DNA of 64,000 nucleotides from Hexactinellida sp. DTS-2022 (GCA_028753945.1 JAPNXP010000010.1:2545042-2609041); one strand, 5' to 3'. Counted from the first letter of the stretch, positions 1 to 12,463 are shown. Notes: generated by a model not told the origin, from the sequence alone. A program made the numbers and translations.

Positions 1-1044
1 AGCAACTGGTATGAAAGAGAAAGGCGAATTGGGAAACTTATTGAAGAATAATTGGTTATGATTGGTATCTGTGATGGTTAGGACTTTAAATCCAAACAAG
101 ATAAACTTTTAGTGGATAAATCTGGATTTGAATTGATTTGATTGTAGATGCGGTGAGTACCTGAACCATCCAGTCCATCTGATATTGTGACATTAAGAGG
201 ATATTGTGTGTCTGAAATGGGATCTAAATTTTCAAGGGTACGTTGAACGGTGAGAGAAAGAATTGAATGATAAGATATAGCTATTCTAACTGAGACTTCT
301 TCAGGGTTTTGAACTATCCTCATCTCATCTGCTAAGGAGATTTCTCTACGAAATAGCGAGACTACTTTGTATGGTGGTAATTTAACATTTTCGCCTTTCA
401 AGATCCGCTTTAGCGCGCTGAATATTTAGTTGAACCTATTTCTAAGATGTCTAACAAATGGGCTGATTACGGAATGGAAATTTTAGTGACAACTTTATTG
501 AATGAGCCCTTTTAAATTATTTCTTTACATACTCTTGAGGTATCTCTATCATATGTCTCATTGGATACCAATTCTAAAGTTAGTGCAACTAGTTTTTTTG
601 GTTCAATTAGTTCTCGTTCGGCTATAAAGTGAATATGTTCCAAAAGTGCCTTAAGTCGTTGCCGTGAAGTTTTTAGGTTGCAATCTAAAATATCTTTTTT
701 AGAATTTGTTGCAATGTGTTCGGGAAAAACTTTAAGACCAGGAAGTGTCACTACTGAAAAGCGATCTGAATCTGATTCGGAATAATCTGAAATTCGTTTC
801 TTTCGAGGTTGTTTACAGGAAAAGGAATAGAATTAAATACCATATTTTCCCAAGTTGCTAAATCATTTCTTTTTCGGGAGGATTCTCTAGATTTTTGGAG
901 TGAGTAGAACTTGTGACGAATTACTTCGCTATCCTCCTCCAAAAGATGGCGCTTCTCAATTAGATTTTGTACAGATTGAGTGATCCCTCTGTCGTTAGCT
1001 ACATAAGTATAATACGCGTCTTTATTAGAAACAAATTCACTCAC
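1..1044 (-). pseudogene. RAG1/Transib-like transposase, broken and cut by the window edge
   Basis: Three minus-strand pieces (751-1044, 512-751, 78-401) read N- to C-terminal and continue off the left edge after a frameshift near position 80. The third piece holds the motif SDGLDGSGTHRIYNQ. Past the frameshift, the spacing to a PNS motif in the 1-78 stretch resembles the RAG1/Transib core, where a DG catalytic aspartate is followed about 45 residues later by a PNS motif. If the assignment is right, the product would be an RNase H-fold DDE recombinase acting on transposon ends in the nucleus. The first two pieces start at GTG codons and meet near a possible acceptor (TTTTCAG, minus strand, about 754-760), so part of the break could be an intron rather than decay. 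The family call rests on motif memory. A Chapaev-type transposase is the main alternative. Confidence 0.5.
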
Positions 1045-1850
1045 ACTGTGAAATATGAAGAGCTAGTACAGATTATAATAGTTATTTATTATTCAAGCAA
1101 AATCTATTAATTAATATTATTTTAAATCATTATTCATTAACAATCTGAAGGGAAATTAGTAAATTCTGATGAATGTTTAAAATGGGGAAATTTTATAATC
1201 GTCCGATATTTTGACCCATTTTTACTTTACCTCGAAAATATATTTGGGCGGGCGTAGAAATACTTTAAATCTAAACCTAGATAGATAGACAATATAAAAA
1301 CGCAAACAATTCAGCTCGCAATTGTTTGCATTCTAAGATCGGACAGTTGGAATATTTGCCACAATGCAGGAAGTTATTTATAAATAGCCCAAAAATTCAT
1401 AAAAAATAATCACATTATTAGTTCGGTTTGAAAACTAGTTAAAATCTATCAACAAATGTATAAGAATACACATATATGTTTTGAATTACCAAAGAATCAA
1501 GCATAACTAAATATACCAACGTTGGCTAACAATAGATATTTGTGGTTTTTCAGAAATATAATTTTCAAATTTTATGCATAACTTTGAGACTTTGTGTAGG
1601 CATGATGTATATATCCAAGGGAAATGACAATAACATTTTTCTATTCGTTCAACATTATAGAATCGAATGTACGCATTTATATTAGCATTTGGCGATGTCA
1701 AAATTTTACCTATTACCCCATAGTTCCACACTGTGCAATTGTGGCCCGGTTCTAATCTCACTGCCTTCATCTTAATTATTTAGCCGTAGACGGTCCCATG
1801 GTCATACCTTTATAGATTGAGGACTGAAACTTGGCGTGTAGGTGCGCAGT
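1045..1850. other. AT-rich stretch without a recognisable gene
   Basis: Short open frames occur, for example 87 codons at 1507-1770 on the minus strand, but they show no domain and no codon pattern I trust. I see no terminal repeats here. Confidence 0.4.
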
Positions 1851-2110
1851 GAATTCTAATTTGCACCTGGGGTTACGATTTTTTTTATCAAATAATTTTA
1901 ACACCGATGCCTAAACTAATTATGGCTCATAACATGAAATAATTAATAGTAAGCTTGAATATTTACATATTTGGATAGATAATTAATTTTACACCTTTTG
2001 GCATATCACAAATGTTCAATTTGGCCTAGGTTTGTACCATAATTGGGGTGCAAATCCTATATTTCCTCACACTTAAGATTTAGTCAAACTGTTATTCTAA
2101 TTCTATTGTT
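1850..2110 (+). repeat. Dispersed repeat A, copy 1
   Basis: This stretch recurs in the same orientation at about 16670-16900. Both copies contain GCACC(T/A)GGGTTA followed by a T-run, TAATTAATTTNACACCTTTT, and AATTGGGGTG ahead of TTTCCTCACNCTTAAGATT. The two are diverged, and I could not place the element ends. Confidence 0.55.
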
Positions 2111-2164
2111 TCGAATTATATTAATTACTTGTGAATTCGATCTGGTTTCTATTTAAAAGAAGTA

Positions 2165-3250
2165 TTATTAGTCGTGACCTTCGTTATATAAGGCCTTACT
2201 AGTTACTACTGAGTAGATTTTACTGGATCATGGATTACTTAAGGCCATTGATTATTAGCTGACATATCTTTATCTCAATAGCTAGTAATGACAGACCTCA
2301 GAAATGCATTATAATTATATAGGAAGTTAGGAACATGATATCAAGGCATATATAACACCCTCTAGAATTGTGATATATCACCATTTTATTAGGTAACCGC
2401 TATTTTTCGTGGGAATTATCGTGTTTTAATAGCCTGCTTTTAACATAGTTAAACGCGTTATAAATGTTCAAAATTGGAACAGCAGGTTGTCCATAACTAG
2501 TTGAATTAAATATATCGAAATTATACTGTTGACACATTCCTCGGTTGCCAGGGAAATGTATATTTCCTAAATGAGTCATAACTCAAAAACTATGCTAGTA
2601 CTGATCTATCCGCAATAGATAACTCCCTATTCATTAATGATAAATTTTCTAGGCCTAACTTCAAAAATCTTTGAGATAATAGTCAGGTCGCTTAACATCG
2701 ATTTCGGGAAACGCTGGACAAAAGCACCAAATTTTTAAACGTGACCTTTATGACCCCGGAATAAAAATTTTCCGCGGCCCCACGAAGAACGGATACATTT
2801 TGGATGTTACCTTGGACTTTTAAAATTGCGGCTCTCTACTAAATTGCCGGTATTACCCCGAACGGCTACTTTCCAAAATCAACTCTGGTCTACTTTTAAA
2901 GACCAGATTCGTTGTCCACATGAAATTCCCCGTCGTTTAAGGGGTCACTTGCCCATAGTTTATCCCTAGCAACGCAATAATGTCTCAGGAATGTGACAAC
3001 ATTCCTTTCTCAAAATTTGTCCTAAGCCTATCGAGTGACCCCTTGTTCGACTCCCAACAGCTATCTGAGTCTAGTTATAAACATAGTGACACTCTAAATT
3101 GTTATTTGATGCTGTTTACGACAATTCCTTAGTTATCATTACTCTAATAGTCCACCAGTGGGTAAAAGAACCCAGGTGAACCATTCAAGAATTTAGCCTT
3201 AAGTAACATCAAATATACATAATATACTAACATACTTTATAGTTAAAGTA
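2165..3250 (+). repeat. Dispersed repeat B, copy 1
   Basis: A repeat of about 1.1 kb opens with GTGACCTTCGTTATATAAGG. It occurs inverted at 14100-16260, and its first part recurs in direct orientation at 46378-46900. It carries short inverted pieces such as GGAATGTTGACACATTCC-like hairpins. There is no coding sequence. At 2616-2617 the TA dinucleotide is empty, whereas the inverted copy carries a MITE at the corresponding point. Confidence 0.7.
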
Positions 3251-3790
3251 TAGTAAAACTCGGTTAAACGCACCAACCTGGGAAACAAGAAAAGGTACGT
3301 ACTAACTGAGATACGTCTTATCTGTACACATAATCCACAAGTCGAAATACTGACTTGTTTGATGGTATAAATACGATGTAGGGTATTCAAGTCTTTAACA
3401 TACTTAATACTTAAAGATGAGATTAAACTATTTCGTTTTAACCTACTCACTTAAACCAATTACTAACTGAGTTCTGCTAATAGTTTTCTAGAGTACGTTC
3501 TAACCGATTTAAAATACAAGTATATTTATTTACTTGGGAATAGAAATTGGTACGTAATATCTGAGTACGTATTAACCAAATCATTTTATAGTGGATCAGA
3601 TAGGAGGAAAAATCGGCTAATAGAGTATCAGGGGCGGCGGAAGCGGTCAGGCCGGCCAGGCCAATAGCCTGAACAGTCCTACGTCACTAGTTAGGCCGGC
3701 CAAGCCATGGCCTGACCACTTTATAACTGCTTCCGCCGCCCCTGAGTATGTAGTATCCGAAAGTACGTCTTAAGACTCTTAACCCTACTT
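3251..3790. mobile_element. Tc1/mariner-type MITE, copy of the 49471-49913 element
   Basis: Sequence from 3251 matches the element at 49471-49913 (AGTA(A/G)AACTCGGTT..., ACAAGAAAA, CACAAGTCGAAAT). It interrupts repeat B just after AAAGTATA, consistent with insertion at TA. The right terminus has decayed. A GC-rich element is nested at 3629-3744. Confidence 0.65.
3629..3744. mobile_element. Short GC-rich MITE
   Basis: The inverted ends CAGGGGCGGCGGAAGC and GCTTCCGCCGCCCCTG are perfect. AGTAT lies directly on both sides (3624-3628 and 3745-3749). The ends look hAT-like, but a clean 8-bp duplication is not visible. GGCCGGCC blocks give it a strong internal palindrome. Confidence 0.75.
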
Positions 3791-3799
3791 CATGCAGCT

Positions 3800-6590
3800 G
3801 CAGGAACAGTCAATTTGCTATGATGATTTCGTGAGTGTGTAATTTGTCGGGACCTAGCAGCAATATTTCTAAAAACTCTGTTAAGTTAACTAAAAGATTT
3901 TAGAGCTTAACTGAATACTGCCGAAAGCTTTTTCATGAATTTCTAATTCACTACAATTCTTTTGAATCATAAGAATGAACTTTTATATTCAAAAATCATC
4001 AAGACATTCATATTTTGTCAACATTCAAATTTTTTTGGAAAATTTTGTTCAATATTTTGTCCAAAAAATGGTGACAAATTTTTTTCTTTGAAACGAAAAA
4101 GCCTGAGAATAAAGGAAGTTAGTCTTACTTTGAAAACTACATCATGTGGAGCCATAATATTCCATTTTGGATAACATATTTCAAACGATTCGGACGCATA
4201 CTACTAAATGTACATCAATATATTAAAACCACTAAAGTTTGTTTTTTTAACGATGGATGACGAAAAAAGATTAGAAAATTCCGTTCGGTCCCACAACTCT
4301 AAAAATATACGGGTAAAACATTCAAAAAAGGGTCTATACATTGAATTCCATAACTAACATGTTTTGCACAGCCAAAGTTTACATTTTAAGGGTAATCTGT
4401 ATTGATATTCGGACGTTCACGGTGAATCTCAGAATTGCATAATTTACTACTAGGAATACTCTAGATGAGATAGAGATTGACTTCTATGATTTTTTTTTTC
4501 TTAATTTTCAATCAAGATGGTGTTTTTTAATAAAATAAGACGTCGACTTCCTTATATGGGCATGACATTTTTTCAAAATTGTTGAATCTTTTTGAATTTT
4601 TGAACATATTATTATGAGACTATTTCCTCTCAGTAATAATTTTTATTTTATTTATTTTTGCAGAAGAAACGATGCTAAAGGGCATTTTTTCAAAATAATC
4701 ATAAAACGCAGTCGTGCACTAAACTATCGTTATAAAATGTTAGAAGAAAAAATTTTCAATTCTAGTTCAAGGGTCTGAGGATGCATCATGTGTTACCCCA
4801 GAGAAATTTTTTGACTTTCTGATTATTATTTTTGGTTTTATAAGCATTCTAAGGCTGCGGCCCACGAATTTTTCCGAATTTCAACATCAAAAGAGGTGAT
4901 AAAATTCTACACTGCCATATATTGTTCCCAAAATTAAAAATATCGGAATCTACAGGTCAAAATATACAGGTTCACGTCAAAAAGTTCAGGAATATGTCAA
5001 AAATTAGGAAATTAGGGGCATAAAAGAATATGAAGGGTATGCAAGTACCCGGTGATCATATATTACTGTGGGAAATTGGACAGCAGAATAATTCTGTTAT
5101 TCTTCATAAAAATGCGCCAGCTTCTTATCTATGCGTAGCATTTGTTTTCAACACTTTTACAATAATATATCATGAGTTATGACCAATTTATGACTATGGT
5201 TTTGTCTGTTTTGTCATATTTTCACACCTCAAGGCCCTCAAATATACAATAAAGTATTATATAAAACACCAATTTGGTAATACAAATATGGAAATAGCAT
5301 TTGCGCACAAAATGAGACGTTACACAACACGATCCAATCATTATTCGATAAGTTATGGACTTTTGGGCCACAGAAGGGGGCAAAAAATCTGACATTTCAC
5401 ACCTGTTGATATTTCAGAAACGCTTTGAGATAAAATGATCATAGGCATTAGAAAATACTGTAAATACCTGACTTTCTATACGTTTATAATACATTTTAGG
5501 ACTCTAGGTGTCACACTTTTTAACATGACCATATATGGTAATTTGATGTGCCCAATTTTGATGACGAAGCAAATTTTGTAACTCTTGATCTCTGGACAGC
5601 AGAGACTAGCTCTAAAATTCTAGTCACATCATGATACTATTTCTTACTCATTGGATAAACTTTTGGGATTATATTATAATTCGAATGATGTGTTCTGATT
5701 TCAAATGCCCAAATATGGTGGTGTCAAAGTGGCAATATGTTAAAAAGCTGACAAAAATCCAACTTCTGATCCAAATGAGATAGAGCTTAGCTCTAAATTT
5801 CTAAAAATAGTCTAATTCAATTTCAAATGACATTATCTATTTTATGCAGTTTAGGAACTCCTTTTCCTCGCACTTTCATATTCTGGACTCAGCCACTTCG
5901 ACACAAATTAATTAAATGCTAATTATGAAGGTGTAAAAAAAGACCATTTGGGCATATGGATGTAAAAAAGAGAATTTTTATTCTAGAAAGTCAAACTTTT
6001 TTTTAAAATGCTCAGTATATGTAGGCGCATGTTTTAAAAGCGGGCAGTTTTGGCAATATAATACAAAAAAATTGAATTAGTATACTTTTAATGAAAAATA
6101 GTGGTTTTTTTTTGACCAATTTCACAAAAATGACAATAACATAGAGTAGATTAAAGAAAAAGCATATTTCGGTTCGATTTAAAACATTGAGTATTGACTC
6201 AGGTATATTTTATAATTGACATGTTTCGCGCTAAAAACTAACATAAAAATTTTTTGTAAATATTTGGCTAGTATGGATTAGGCCTATATTGACATTGTCT
6301 AGTTCATAACTAAGGATATATACATAGTAGAACTCTAATATTTTCAGGGATATCTTAGATATATTAGTACTATCCAAAAACGCAATAAAAACATTAGGTC
6401 GTCGGGTGTCAAAATATCAGTACAGAGTACCCTTAATATTTCTAATTGAGGTGGCATTCAAGTGGCGGATGACACTTTTATGCTATGTTATCATTTTGAT
6501 ATTTCAAAAAAACTTTTTTATGATCGAAATCGATAGAGTATATAAAGACATGTTTAAATCGGAAATCTTTTGAAATTTGGAGTTTATTTA
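3800..6590. other. Long AT-rich stretch without a gene
   Basis: I find no reading frame worth calling. Positions 6240-6430 resemble 20760-20940, inside the CACAGTG-ended element: both have AAAAACGCAATAA, then TCGGGTGTC. Part of this stretch is therefore probably an old relative of that family. Ends were not found. Confidence 0.45.
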
Positions 6591-6659
6591 CTACGTTTTT
6601 TGGCACTGCCACACTGTGTGGCGATTAGGCAGTCTAAGGTTAAGTCCAGTATATCTATA

Positions 6660-7117
6660 TTTAGTCGGGTCAATATGTTGTATGACCTCAAAAAATGCAA
6701 GAAATTGTTTTATTGCATTTTTCCGTAGTACAATGTATGGGGAATAACATACTAAAAGTCTAGCGAAATCGGACAACCAAAAGTGAAAAAAATGGGGTCC
6801 AAAAGTTGGTGTCCGGTCGAAAATCGCTGGATTGTGTATCCACGTTAGCCATTTCAAATGCATTTAAAACAACTAATTGTTGTCATATTCGTGCTCAGCA
6901 TCAAATTTCCGACAATTTGATATATATTTTGACCATATGGGGGGAATTTTGTATGGGAACCTCCATAGCAACGGCCAGGAATGTGAATTTCCTGATCTCC
7001 AAATTTGGTAGAATCCATATTGAGTGACCCCATGTTTTCCTCGGCTATGTTTACCGAGTACGAATTAGCTAATATAAATACTCTAACGGTTTAATTTAGA
7101 AATATTATAGTTTACGG
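6660..7117. repeat. Left long inverted terminal repeat
   Basis: About 458 bp, paired with 13099-13562 in inverted orientation. It ends 26 bp before the stop codon of the nuclease ORF. Confidence 0.7.
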
Positions 7118-7142
7118 CTGGAGACTTAGCAGAAAGATACCG

Positions 7143-8333
7143 TCACATTTCTTCATCATCATCATCTGATGCTACCCACTCGCCCCATATTGTCACAGTT
7201 GTGTTCTTGGCATCGTCCACATACATGAGAACAGTTAAGTCCTTGTTTCCTGCAGCTACACTTGTGTGTCTACAGCCGGTAGAACAGTTACAGTGTATCA
7301 TTTTCAAAATTGCTTCGCGTGCAGGATTAGTGTCCATCATGACTGGGATTAGGCTGTTACCTTGGCGGTCCCATCCCCATTCGGTGACCTCCATACCGTC
7401 AGCCATGTCCATCCACAACATTACCTGGAGATAACTCCTCAGAGAGTGAAATTTCGTTGCAGAAACAGTAGGTGGCAGCCTTTCTGGTGTCACGAAGCTT
7501 TTGGCTGCGCAAACTTTCTTGCAGAGGATATTATATCTCAAGTCACGAAGACTGTCACCGGGCTTTGCATTGAACAATGCAATCATGGATTTGCAACCAG
7601 TGCTTACTATCACAGCTGGGTCTTGCTTTGGTGTAGAAAATACCCTAGCGTAGCTTTGTAAGACGGAATCTTCTTTCATCATTTTGTGTAATGCAGACTT
7701 TTTCCCGAGCCCAAAAATGCTGGAAGTTGTGTCACACCCGGTGAATGCGTGAAGAAACAGCAGACTTTGGCAGATGTTGACTCCAAGCATCTGCTTTATG
7801 ACCATTATCTCATACACTACTGTTGGTATCCCTTTATCAGAGCGGAAATAATTCTTCTTTGCATTGTTGTTAAATGTGCAGTGTAACAACAGAACGAACA
7901 GATCAGTATCCTCCCCTAGAAGAGTTGTTGTTTTGAAGGATGTCATTGATACTGCTGCCTTCAAAATGGTAACATCGGCATCTCCCTCAGCTTGTATGAC
8001 GTGGCAACCTCTTTTCCTCATACGTTCGGAAATGAGACAGATGAGGGCCTGTTTGTTGACTTGATTGGAAAGGAAATCCTCCTTACTCCCAATGAAGACG
8101 GTTGCTTCGGTGATATTTACTTTGTTGCCAACCCGATTCTTTCTTAGTCGTCGCTGATGGGTATTGTCCTTTGTTGTTGGACCTCCGCTGTAGCCATCAA
8201 AGACAACGGTGGCATTGCCATAATGATCTACAGTGAATGATGTATAGTCATCAGCGATTGAACTGTAGGTTCTTCCTTCAGCCCATTTCAAGCGATGCAG
8301 AAGGGAACCCCCATCTAGAACGTAATGTTCCAC
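7143..8333 (-). CDS. FEN1/XPG-like nuclease domain protein (C-terminal part of the element gene)
   Basis: An open frame of 396 residues. The FEN1/XPG active-site pattern is present in order: VFDG (D46), AEGDAD (E116, D118, D120), GEDTDLFVLL (D142, D144), and TGCDTTSSIFGLGKKSA (D201 plus a helix-hairpin-helix-like loop). Established members of this fold use these acidic residues to bind two metal ions and cut flapped or branched DNA. The C-terminus holds a Cys/His cluster (CNCSTGCRH) and an acidic tail. The listed start is a GTG, and the frame stays open upstream to about 8447. It is therefore more likely a continuation of the larger gene than an independent protein. Related unclassified proteins occur in many invertebrate genomes (from memory). 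Whether this one still cuts DNA is inference. Confidence 0.75.
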   Translation of the reverse strand: MEHYVLDGGSLLHRLKWAEGRTYSSIADDYTSFTVDHYGNATVVFDGYSGGPTTKDNTHQRRLRKNRVGNKVNITEATVFIGSKEDFLSNQVNKQALICLISERMRKRGCHVIQAEGDADVTILKAAVSMTSFKTTTLLGEDTDLFVLLLHCTFNNNAKKNYFRSDKGIPTVVYEIMVIKQMLGVNICQSLLFLHAFTGCDTTSSIFGLGKKSALHKMMKEDSVLQSYARVFSTPKQDPAVIVSTGCKSMIALFNAKPGDSLRDLRYNILCKKVCAAKSFVTPERLPPTVSATKFHSLRSYLQVMLWMDMADGMEVTEWGWDRQGNSLIPVMMDTNPAREAILKMIHCNCSTGCRHTSVAAGNKDLTVLMYVDDAKNTTVTIWGEWVASDDDDEEM

Positions 8334-8485
8334 TTCGGGAACATACTCTAGCAGGCCTGCGCCATCTGAATGGATTTTGAGATGTTCTTTCAGAGCGTCA
8401 CGAAACTGTGGCTTATCTGGCTGCTTTAACTGATTCTAACCTGAAATAGTGATGGAGTGTATGGCAAAAGTTCATGGTCCATTGC

Positions 8486-9136
8486 TTAATTTAGCGACAG
8501 GTATCCTGATTGCAATACTACAAGAAACCTCTGGAACAACAAAGCTGGATCTATTGTTCTGTCCTCGGTCACTTCGATTGCCCTCGCTGATGCCATTGTC
8601 TTCACCTTCATCTTTCTTTTGTATGAAAAGGAAAATACCTCTTGTCCTTCCATTTTCCCTACTGTGCCCTTGCCGATGGTGAACAGGTTATGAATATTAA
8701 CATCCTTGTTTGCATTAACACCAGTAATTATGTTACGTAAAGATGCTTCATCAGAGAAAGTAGAAAATGGCTGGAGTTTCTCTACTAACTTCTTCATGTC
8801 TGCATGATCTCTGTTCATCCTGGACGCTGTTGCCTCCTTGTGTTGTTCACTGGTAGTGAATATCTGGCGGGTAAACCCGCATTGCATCATTGTAGTTTGC
8901 TAACACATGTGAAGACATAGTCCAGAGAGCTCGCTGATGTTCGGTCATTCCGCTTCCTCGAGTGAGCCCCCTTATACTTTTAATCGATCGCATAAGAGAT
9001 TGCTCGATGACCAGATCGCAACCGAGGCCTGCCCAATACTGGTCACTACGTCTGATTACGTGGAAGCCATTCGAGAACTTATGGAATACAGACGGGTTTT
9101 CGTTTTCTAGTTCATTCATAGTCTGGAGGTAGAGGT
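8486..9136 (-). pseudogene. Middle part of the FEN1-like element gene, frameshifted
   Basis: Two overlapping minus-strand frames (8847-9119 and 8486-8890) carry conserved-looking text, including HVIRRSDQYWAGLGCDLVIE, then LTRGSGMTEHQR. They overlap in different frames, so at least one indel separates them. A second break separates them from the nuclease frame at 8447. The upstream side is cut at 9137 by a hAT element. Across that insertion the reading resumes at 9997, giving a continuous AYLYLQ...MNELEN sequence. I know of no function for this middle region. It is seen only with this gene type. Confidence 0.65.
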
Positions 9137-9996
9137 TAGAGCTGTACCGGTTTAGAGATTCTCTACTCCGGCCGGATCCGGATATCCGGTGCTCAATTAT
9201 CCGGTTATCCGGCCGGATATCCGGCTAAATATGTATTTGACAAATGAAACCATAATATTACATCAATAACAAGTTCTGCTTATTCATAATTAAATTGTCC
9301 ATAAACTAAGCTTGTGTTTTTTTAGGGAGGCTTCTAAAATCTTTTATGTGATTCCACAATTCATACAGTATATGAATATACTTTCAATCGCATTCACCTA
9401 TGGTAAATAAGATCTTTTCAATAGCATATTTATTTTCGATTCCTATATATTATAGCTTGAAAGGTTGCATTTTTTATCAATCCCAGCATGAGTGAAATTT
9501 GGCATTTTTCTCACTATCTAATAACAATTCTTTCAGAGCACTCTGTAATGAATGTGATGCCAATACATATATCACGTGGTAAAAATCCTAAACATATAGC
9601 ACGTCTCACTGTGGAACCACATAAAACATTCACATCCAGAAATTTACAAAGAAAAAACAATAAATGAAAATCCTCTTGTAGAAATTCACAACAAGGTGAT
9701 CATAGTATTTTTTCAATCAACTAGTTCTGCTATTACACACTATCTAAATTCTATTCCAAGAATATCTATACAAGAAAACCTATACCAGACATTAGAACGA
9801 CAGAAAAAATGGACAGTTAATGACCCTAGAGCTATGCAAATTCATTTGATATTCGGAGAGAAAGTTATTCTTTAATTCATACACAAATACAAATGGGACC
9901 GTTATCCGGCCGGATAGTTGTTAATACCCGGTTCCGGCCGGATATCCGGTAATTGGCCGGATACCGGATTAGAACCGGATATCCGGTACAGCCCTA
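9137..9996. mobile_element. hAT-type element inserted in the FEN1-like gene
   Basis: Ends are TAGAGCTGTACCGG and CCGGTACAGCCCTA, with the 8-bp duplication GTAGAGGT at 9129-9136 and 9997-10004. Both subterminal zones are packed with CCGGATATCCGG-like palindromes. The AT-rich interior has no coding sequence, so it is non-autonomous. Confidence 0.9.
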
Positions 9997-11344
9997 GTAG
10001 AGGTAGGCAGTTTTCAGATAATTTGCATGTCCAGCTGCTGCAAATATGGGTAAACAGGCCGACAATGCATGAAGGTGCATTTTCCAAGAGCCTGTACGAT
10101 CTGCTTCAATCAGCTCCCCGGCAACTCCTACCATTTGCTTATAACTTAGCCACAGCTTGCTTGTTTCAGATCGAGCGGATAGTTCATGTGTTTGGTGGAC
10201 AACACGCGGATCGTTTCCTTTAAGTACTCGGATTGGATGAGTGAATTGAAGTCAGACTCACCCATCAATGTTTTAGTATATAACTTCTCTAGTTCCTGCA
10301 ATAGGTTTTTAAATGCAGGCTGGTCAGTGATTACTTCGTCTGCAACTTGTTGAGTAAGACATTGATCAATAAGGAGATGTCCACGGAATGCCCGTTGAAC
10401 TGCCTTTCCGCTCATGATGTGTAATACGGCGTTCTCACCGTAAATGGCCCCAATAATCTCTTTGATTCCACTACCATCCATTAGTGTTCCTATGGCCCCA
10501 AGAAGGTTCATGAAAGTGTGAAAGCTTCCCAGTAGCAACACAACGCCTCGAACTGGACTGTCATCTGGTACCTCTTGTTTTATTTGTGAAGCTTTCCAGT
10601 AAAGCGGTTGGTCGAATGTGACAATTGCTGGGCTTTTGTGCTCGAAAGCAAGCTTGCACAGATACTCAAGTGTTGAGAAGATACATGTCTTGTCCCCGGG
10701 GTACATATCAATCATTGGTAAGAATATCACAGAGGATTGTCCTGGGTGCTCACAGTCCTTGTGCAAAACGTGCATCATTCCTTGCCAATTCGGTACAGAT
10801 TGTTTGAATCGGAAGGACATTTCCCACAGTATATCTATCCTGTGATCAGCAGCTTCAAGGAATGACAATGGCAGGAATTTAATGCTGCGACGCAAGTGTG
10901 CCGAGAACCGGCATTGTTTAACATCAACTTTGGTCAGGTCAGCTATATGTAAATCCGAAAGCTTTCGTCTGAATATAGACTGACAGACTTGCTTTCCTGG
11001 TGTTATGGCTGCCATCATCCCCATGCCGTGGAATGTTTCCTTTCCATCCAAGGTAACAATGTTATGATCTACGTTGTCGGCCACAAACAACAGCGTCATA
11101 TCTAGTCTGTTACTATCACCACCTAGACATCTGGTGCAACGGAAGACGCAGCATTTTCCTCGAATCTCTGAACCTCAGAATATGAGGAGCTAAAGCCCAT
11201 GGCTGAGAGGCTATCTACCAAAAAACGTGACCTAAAATGATGGTGCATCTGGACAGCTAAGCCAAGCTGTAATGGGGCAATCAAAACTCTGGGAAGTGCT
11301 GCTTGGACAATTGAATGTCCAATGCTTGCTACTTTCCGGCGAGT
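9997..11344 (-). pseudogene. Central part of the FEN1-like element gene
   Basis: The main frame at 10146-11099 (317 residues) begins with LLFVADNVDHNIVTLDGK and a HGMG motif. It contains a glycine-rich hydrophobic block (LLLGSFHTFMNLLGAIG) near its middle. Downstream, 9997-10145 continues in another frame with KMHLHALSVCLPIFAAAGH. Upstream, 11105-11344 reads on with PRVLIAPLQLGLAVQMHHHF and SRFLVDSLSAMGFSSSYSEV. All pieces are collinear on the minus strand, so this is one gene broken by small indels. The DN...LDGK and HGMG motifs hint at a metal-dependent core, but I do not recognise a named family. Confidence 0.65.
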
Positions 11345-11900
11345 GCCTTTCCAACAAGGATACGTTGGAGAAAATAACGCAAGCTCGTTGGAACATACTC
11401 TAAGGCTGACTGTATCTCAAGTCCAGAAGTTTTTGGATACTCATCAGTAATAGGGGAGTTCTTCGACTTGAGGTCACTCTTGACAAGTCTGGCTGCAGTC
11501 TCTATGATGAGTCTCTTCTGGGATTCCTCATCATCCACTATTGGCATGCTGAAGTATTCTTTCAGGATTTGATTAGTCTTCTCGCGGAATGTTACAATAT
11601 CATGCAACCCTTCACCCTCGGCAATGAATATAGACTCCCCATAATGTTCCAACAGTCTCGACTTCAGATACTGATGACCATAGGCAACACAATCTCGTTC
11701 TTTCAGATACTCTTTCATCTTACTCGAAAGACAGGTGATTGTCAATTGTTCTTCATCATTTTACTCAAAGAAGGAGCACATTCTTCGGAAGGCTTGATCT
11801 TGGTCGCTGTCCTTTGGCCTCCCAATCTTCCTTTGTTTCTTGTGAATAGGGTCGTCTGCTTTGTGCTGTATAGGAATATCCCGGGTTGTTCGAAAATGTA
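11329..11900 (-). pseudogene. N-proximal helical part of the FEN1-like element gene
   Basis: Minus-strand frame 11329-11745 (138 residues) is charged and probably helical (SKMKEYLKERDCVAYGHQYL, then EGEGLHDIVTFREKTNQILK). Upstream, 11746-11900 continues in a shifted frame with basic text up to the boundary of a Tc1-type MITE at 11901. No domain is recognised. Its place between the Cys/His N-terminus and the central block is constant with a single ancestral gene. Confidence 0.6.
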
Positions 11901-12463
11901 CACTAACCGGCCAAAAGTATTTGAACAGCAATAATTTGTATTCATATATTTGAGGTTATACAACATAATAACATTACTAGATGCTACAAAATGGCAATTA
12001 ACATGAAACGATATATAAAGTATAATAAAACAGCAAAATCTTTGAATTTACATTTTTATTGAGGCGTTAAACTCATTAAATATATAATTAGCTAATTAAA
12101 TAATTAATTATTGATCATTAAGATGCAATGTTAATATTTTAATTCTGATCGCGGATTTGAATTCCACATGGTTAAATTACTCTAAGTACATAATTTCAAA
12201 TCAATCCGAATATTTTCTACTGTGATTCAGCCACATTTCCATTTGTGCCACTTATGCCACAAGTGGCACGTGGCAGAAACACTTGTGCCACTTCGTGGAA
12301 ATTTTCTAAATTTTATTGAAATCGCAATATTTTGTAATGTATATCTATAATAAGAGATTTTTAGTCATTTCAGAATAGTTTAGATAGCCGTTAATAAGTT
12401 ACCAGGCGAGTATTGTCTGTGCATTATAATTCCTAATGTTCTAATACTTTTGGCTGCTTAGTG
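11901..12463. mobile_element. Tc1/mariner-type MITE inserted in the FEN1-like gene
   Basis: Ends CACTAACCGGCCAAAAGTAT and ATACTTTTGGCTGCTTAGTG are inverted, with TA on both sides (11899-11900 and 12464-12465). Same family as 28528-29076: both carry CCACTTGTGGCA palindromes near the middle. Non-coding. Confidence 0.85.

Noticed and set aside
3962-4174. 70-codon plus-strand frame
   Set aside because: Low-complexity Phe/Lys-rich translation of AT-rich DNA with no domain.
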